64,000 bases of DNA from Erythrocercus mccallii (taxonomy: Eukaryota > Chordata > Aves > Passeriformes > Dicruridae). The translations under genes were made by a program, and so were the position numbers. The stretch lies in assembly GCA_013397435.1 (NCBI GenBank), contig VZRG01001518.1, positions 1-64,000 on the forward strand. The letters run 5' to 3'. The notes beneath the pieces were generated by a model, which was given only the letters and a program-made list of their open reading frames with translations, did not search any database and was not told the DNA's origin. This document shows, one piece after another, positions 61,501 through 64,000 of the stretch (its first letter is position 1; every line of letters starts with the position of its first letter).

Positions 61501-64000
61501 ATTCCTTTTGGATTAAAGAATCAGGAAAGCAGGTTCAGGATGCAGGATGGTGTGTAGGCAGAGTAGTTAACATTCCTGCCTCCCCCGAGTCGTCTCTTCT
61601 ATAGGAGAAAACAGTCGCTCAGATACAGCTAAAAACTGCAGCTGCATATATGCTACTGACACCACTTCCCTTTTGTGGGGAAGAAAGGAAAAACTCCCTG
61701 AATATGTTCTATGGAAAACAAAAAAACAAACAACCAGTTTAGGTATTTGAAATAGTGAATACCTTGTAATTTCTAAGGACAGTCAGTTGATGTTGTAAAC
61801 TTTCGTGCTAACAGGAAGCTCTGTGAGATAATGACTTGCTACAGTAATTTTGGAGTCAAAATCCAGGCTTTAATTACAGCTTGGCTCACATGGGAAAGAC
61901 TTCGCTGCTTTCTAGACTATGCCAGGCATCTGTGTCACCAGTCAGCCATTGGCTTTGTGCTGGCTGCACTTGGTTAAGAGACAGGAGTGATACCAGAACA
62001 TAAGTAAGACGGTGTGGGAAGTCCCTGCTCTGCTTTACTGCCATGGTTTTTTTCTCCTTATCTTTTTTGTTCCAAATGGTGTGGGGGTGAAGAGATATGC
62101 CCCCTTTCCTTTGGCTGGCCTGGATTAACACTTCTTTGTTGCATGTCAAATCAAGGCAGCAGCAATCTTGACGTTGTTTCACTGAGCTGAAAGTTTTGGG
62201 GCTACATTAACTTCGTGTTCTGTACAAAAACATGGATATGTTTTGATTCACAAGAAAAAAGCTGGAAAAGGGTGGGGGAAAACCTCCATGTATTTTTGCA
62301 TTGCCCAAATCTTTTGGGGGGTAATAACTGAGCATGAAACAAGGGGAACAGGGACAGGTCACTGCAGTGCCAGATCATATTTTGCTGAAGCAATCACATT
62401 CCATTCCTCAAGAAATTGGTAATGCTATTCTGGACATCCCTCTGGTTTGCAATAGTGGAGCTTGGAAGGAATCAGGTTTGAGGTGTGCACAGAAAAGAAA
62501 GCAGAAAGGTCACTTCTGATATAACCAGACCTTGCTTTTCACTTCAGATGTCTTGAATGTGTTTGAAAGCTGGGGCGAAACCCCACAGCCTCTCTGACCT
62601 CCCAGAATTTTTTAGTCAGTGTCTTGCTTCCACCCTAGGGGGAAGAAAACACATCTCTGACACTCTGGAGCAGCAGGGCACAGGGTCAGTAGGACACTGG
62701 GAGCAGTTCAGTTTTGTGACCACACCCTCCTTCTGGAGCTGGTGCCACCTTCCCTCAGAGGGGAGAACTTTTATGCTTTCAAGACTTCCCAGAGCTGTTT
62801 CAATTTCAGTTCACCTCTAGAGCTGAAATGGGTTAATGGGACAAGACCTGGCCCTGAATCTGGCTTCCACTCCTTGGAGTGTAGCAGTTGGTGTAGGTCC
62901 ATCTAACCACACTGAGAAGGGCAGGTGCTGGTGTTCCAACAAGTTTAAGCTTCCTGGGTTTATTTTTTTATAAAGAAAGACCCCTCACATATTGGTTTCT
63001 CATGGGCTGCACAGCGTGGGAGAGGCTGTGAGGAACTCCAGAGCAGGATGCCCAGAGATGCAAGGGGACAGATTCCTGTGCATGTGGGGGCCCCAAACAC
63101 ACCCAGACTTCCTGGTCTGTAAAGTTGCAGCACAGTTATAGTTCATGCAGTTTTATATTTCTGAGTTACTGTTTAATCTCTCTATGTATTCAAAAATAAA
63201 AGTCTGGTTTTTTTCTTTTCCCTATTTCTATTCCCAAGCAAATATAATTAGGAATATAGGCTTAATCCTGCTATTTAAAATTAGGGAGAGTAGAATTTGA
63301 GGCTTGATAGTGTAAGCACAGCTGATGAATCTGCATATCAGCACAGTTTTGTTTTGTGGTGAGTTTTTTTCCAGTCTGCTTTATATTACCTAATGAGAAA
63401 TGTCCCTTAAAGTCGGGGGCTTTTCCATTTCAAAATTTAAATTATCTCTGCTGACATTTTTTTGTTTTATGAAGAAGCTATATTTTGCTGTTGGTAATTC
63501 CAGCTGGTACCTATGAATATTTACTTCTCTATCCATATGCATAAATGTTGTCTCTGTGCAGTAAGTATGCATCTACATGTAGACTTTAATTCTTTTAAAT
63601 TGTTCATGGTGCAAGTTAAGCAGCTTCCAGGCTCAGTGACAAATGATTGTAGATGGAACAACTTGAGGCATTCATACAGCTTTACCACAGCCTTCCCACT
63701 CACTCAGTTCCTTTAATTATTTTAAATTTGATTTTGATGATGAGAACAATTAAATAAAGACCACTTGCTATTGAGAAGTCAGCCACTATTTATAGCATAA
63801 TCGGAGTAGTTTAAAGTAAACTTCTGAAAGATGCTTGTTTTTAATAGTGCTGTTCAGTTGCCACTGGAGATTTGTTACTTGGACTTTGTGTAAAGTAACA
63901 AAAGGCACAGTTCAGGTGGCCATTTCACAATGCTGCTGTTGCTGCCCTCAGACACTTTCCAACCCTCAGCCTAGAACCACTGTGACCTCTGTAGGCAGAG
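58522..64000 (+). other. BICD2: BICD2 intron 6, 5' part (over 5.4 kb)
   Basis: No sequence coding the expected continuation (starting CDEY in known BICD2 proteins) was seen before the window ends, so the remainder is taken as intron. Holds one CR1 fragment; otherwise AT-rich unique-looking DNA. Confidence 0.8.
59050..59438 (-). mobile_element. Truncated CR1 LINE, antisense to BICD2
   Basis: CR1 3' portion in reverse orientation: CAGAATCACTGAATCATCAT at the start, then CCTCCAGGGACCTGGGCAAC, ACATCTAGTCTGAATCTCCC, and CTAGCTCCCTAAGCTGTTCC near its end. About 390 bases, diverged. Confidence 0.9.

Noticed and set aside
58522..64000. Search for the last BICD2 exon
   Set aside because: No open frame here continues the protein or resembles the conserved C-terminal domain; the exon must be beyond the window.

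Overview
The window is nuclear DNA from a bird. It has intron-rich vertebrate genes, three truncated CR1 LINEs (the dominant avian retroposon), an avian retrovirus-like interspersed repeat, and a CD1 gene pair of the kind birds carry. No rank below Aves can be supported from the sequence alone.

Left part (1-12.4 kb). An 11-bp minisatellite (196-1266) is followed by two tandem CD1 units on the + strand. Unit A holds a complete six-exon CD1 gene (3599-5505; 353 residues: signal peptide, alpha1, alpha2, alpha3, membrane segment, short tail). Unit B (exons 9113-10963) is a CD1 pseudogene. Its alpha1 exon has lost one base, its alpha2 exon carries an in-frame TAG, no signal-peptide exon could be found, and a CR1 sits just upstream of the alpha1 exon. 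The DNA upstream of each unit is also paralogous (1794-2455 and 7897-8375), so the pair arose by tandem duplication. The alpha3 exons and the intron before them are nearly identical, while alpha1 and alpha2 are strongly diverged, which points to gene conversion. A retrovirus-derived repeat and an orphan GC-rich island with CRE and CCAAT motifs close this part.

Middle (12.4-19 kb). No gene was recognised. An isolated signal-peptide-like exon at 15303-15420 is the only suggestive item.

Right part (19-64 kb). A CpG island with ZNF143-type motifs starts BICD2, the dynein-dynactin cargo adaptor, on the + strand. Six coding exons are present (19546-19785, 48637-48849, 51704-51856, 54616-55068, 56303-57322, 58370-58521), coding for residues 1-743 plus two bases of codon 744. 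Intron 1 is 28.9 kb. Intron 3 uses a GC donor. The last exon, with the C-terminal cargo-binding end, lies beyond the window.

CD1 (lipid antigen presentation) and BICD2 (microtubule transport) have no known shared pathway. Their adjacency is positional and worth checking, because chicken CD1 genes are known from the MHC region.
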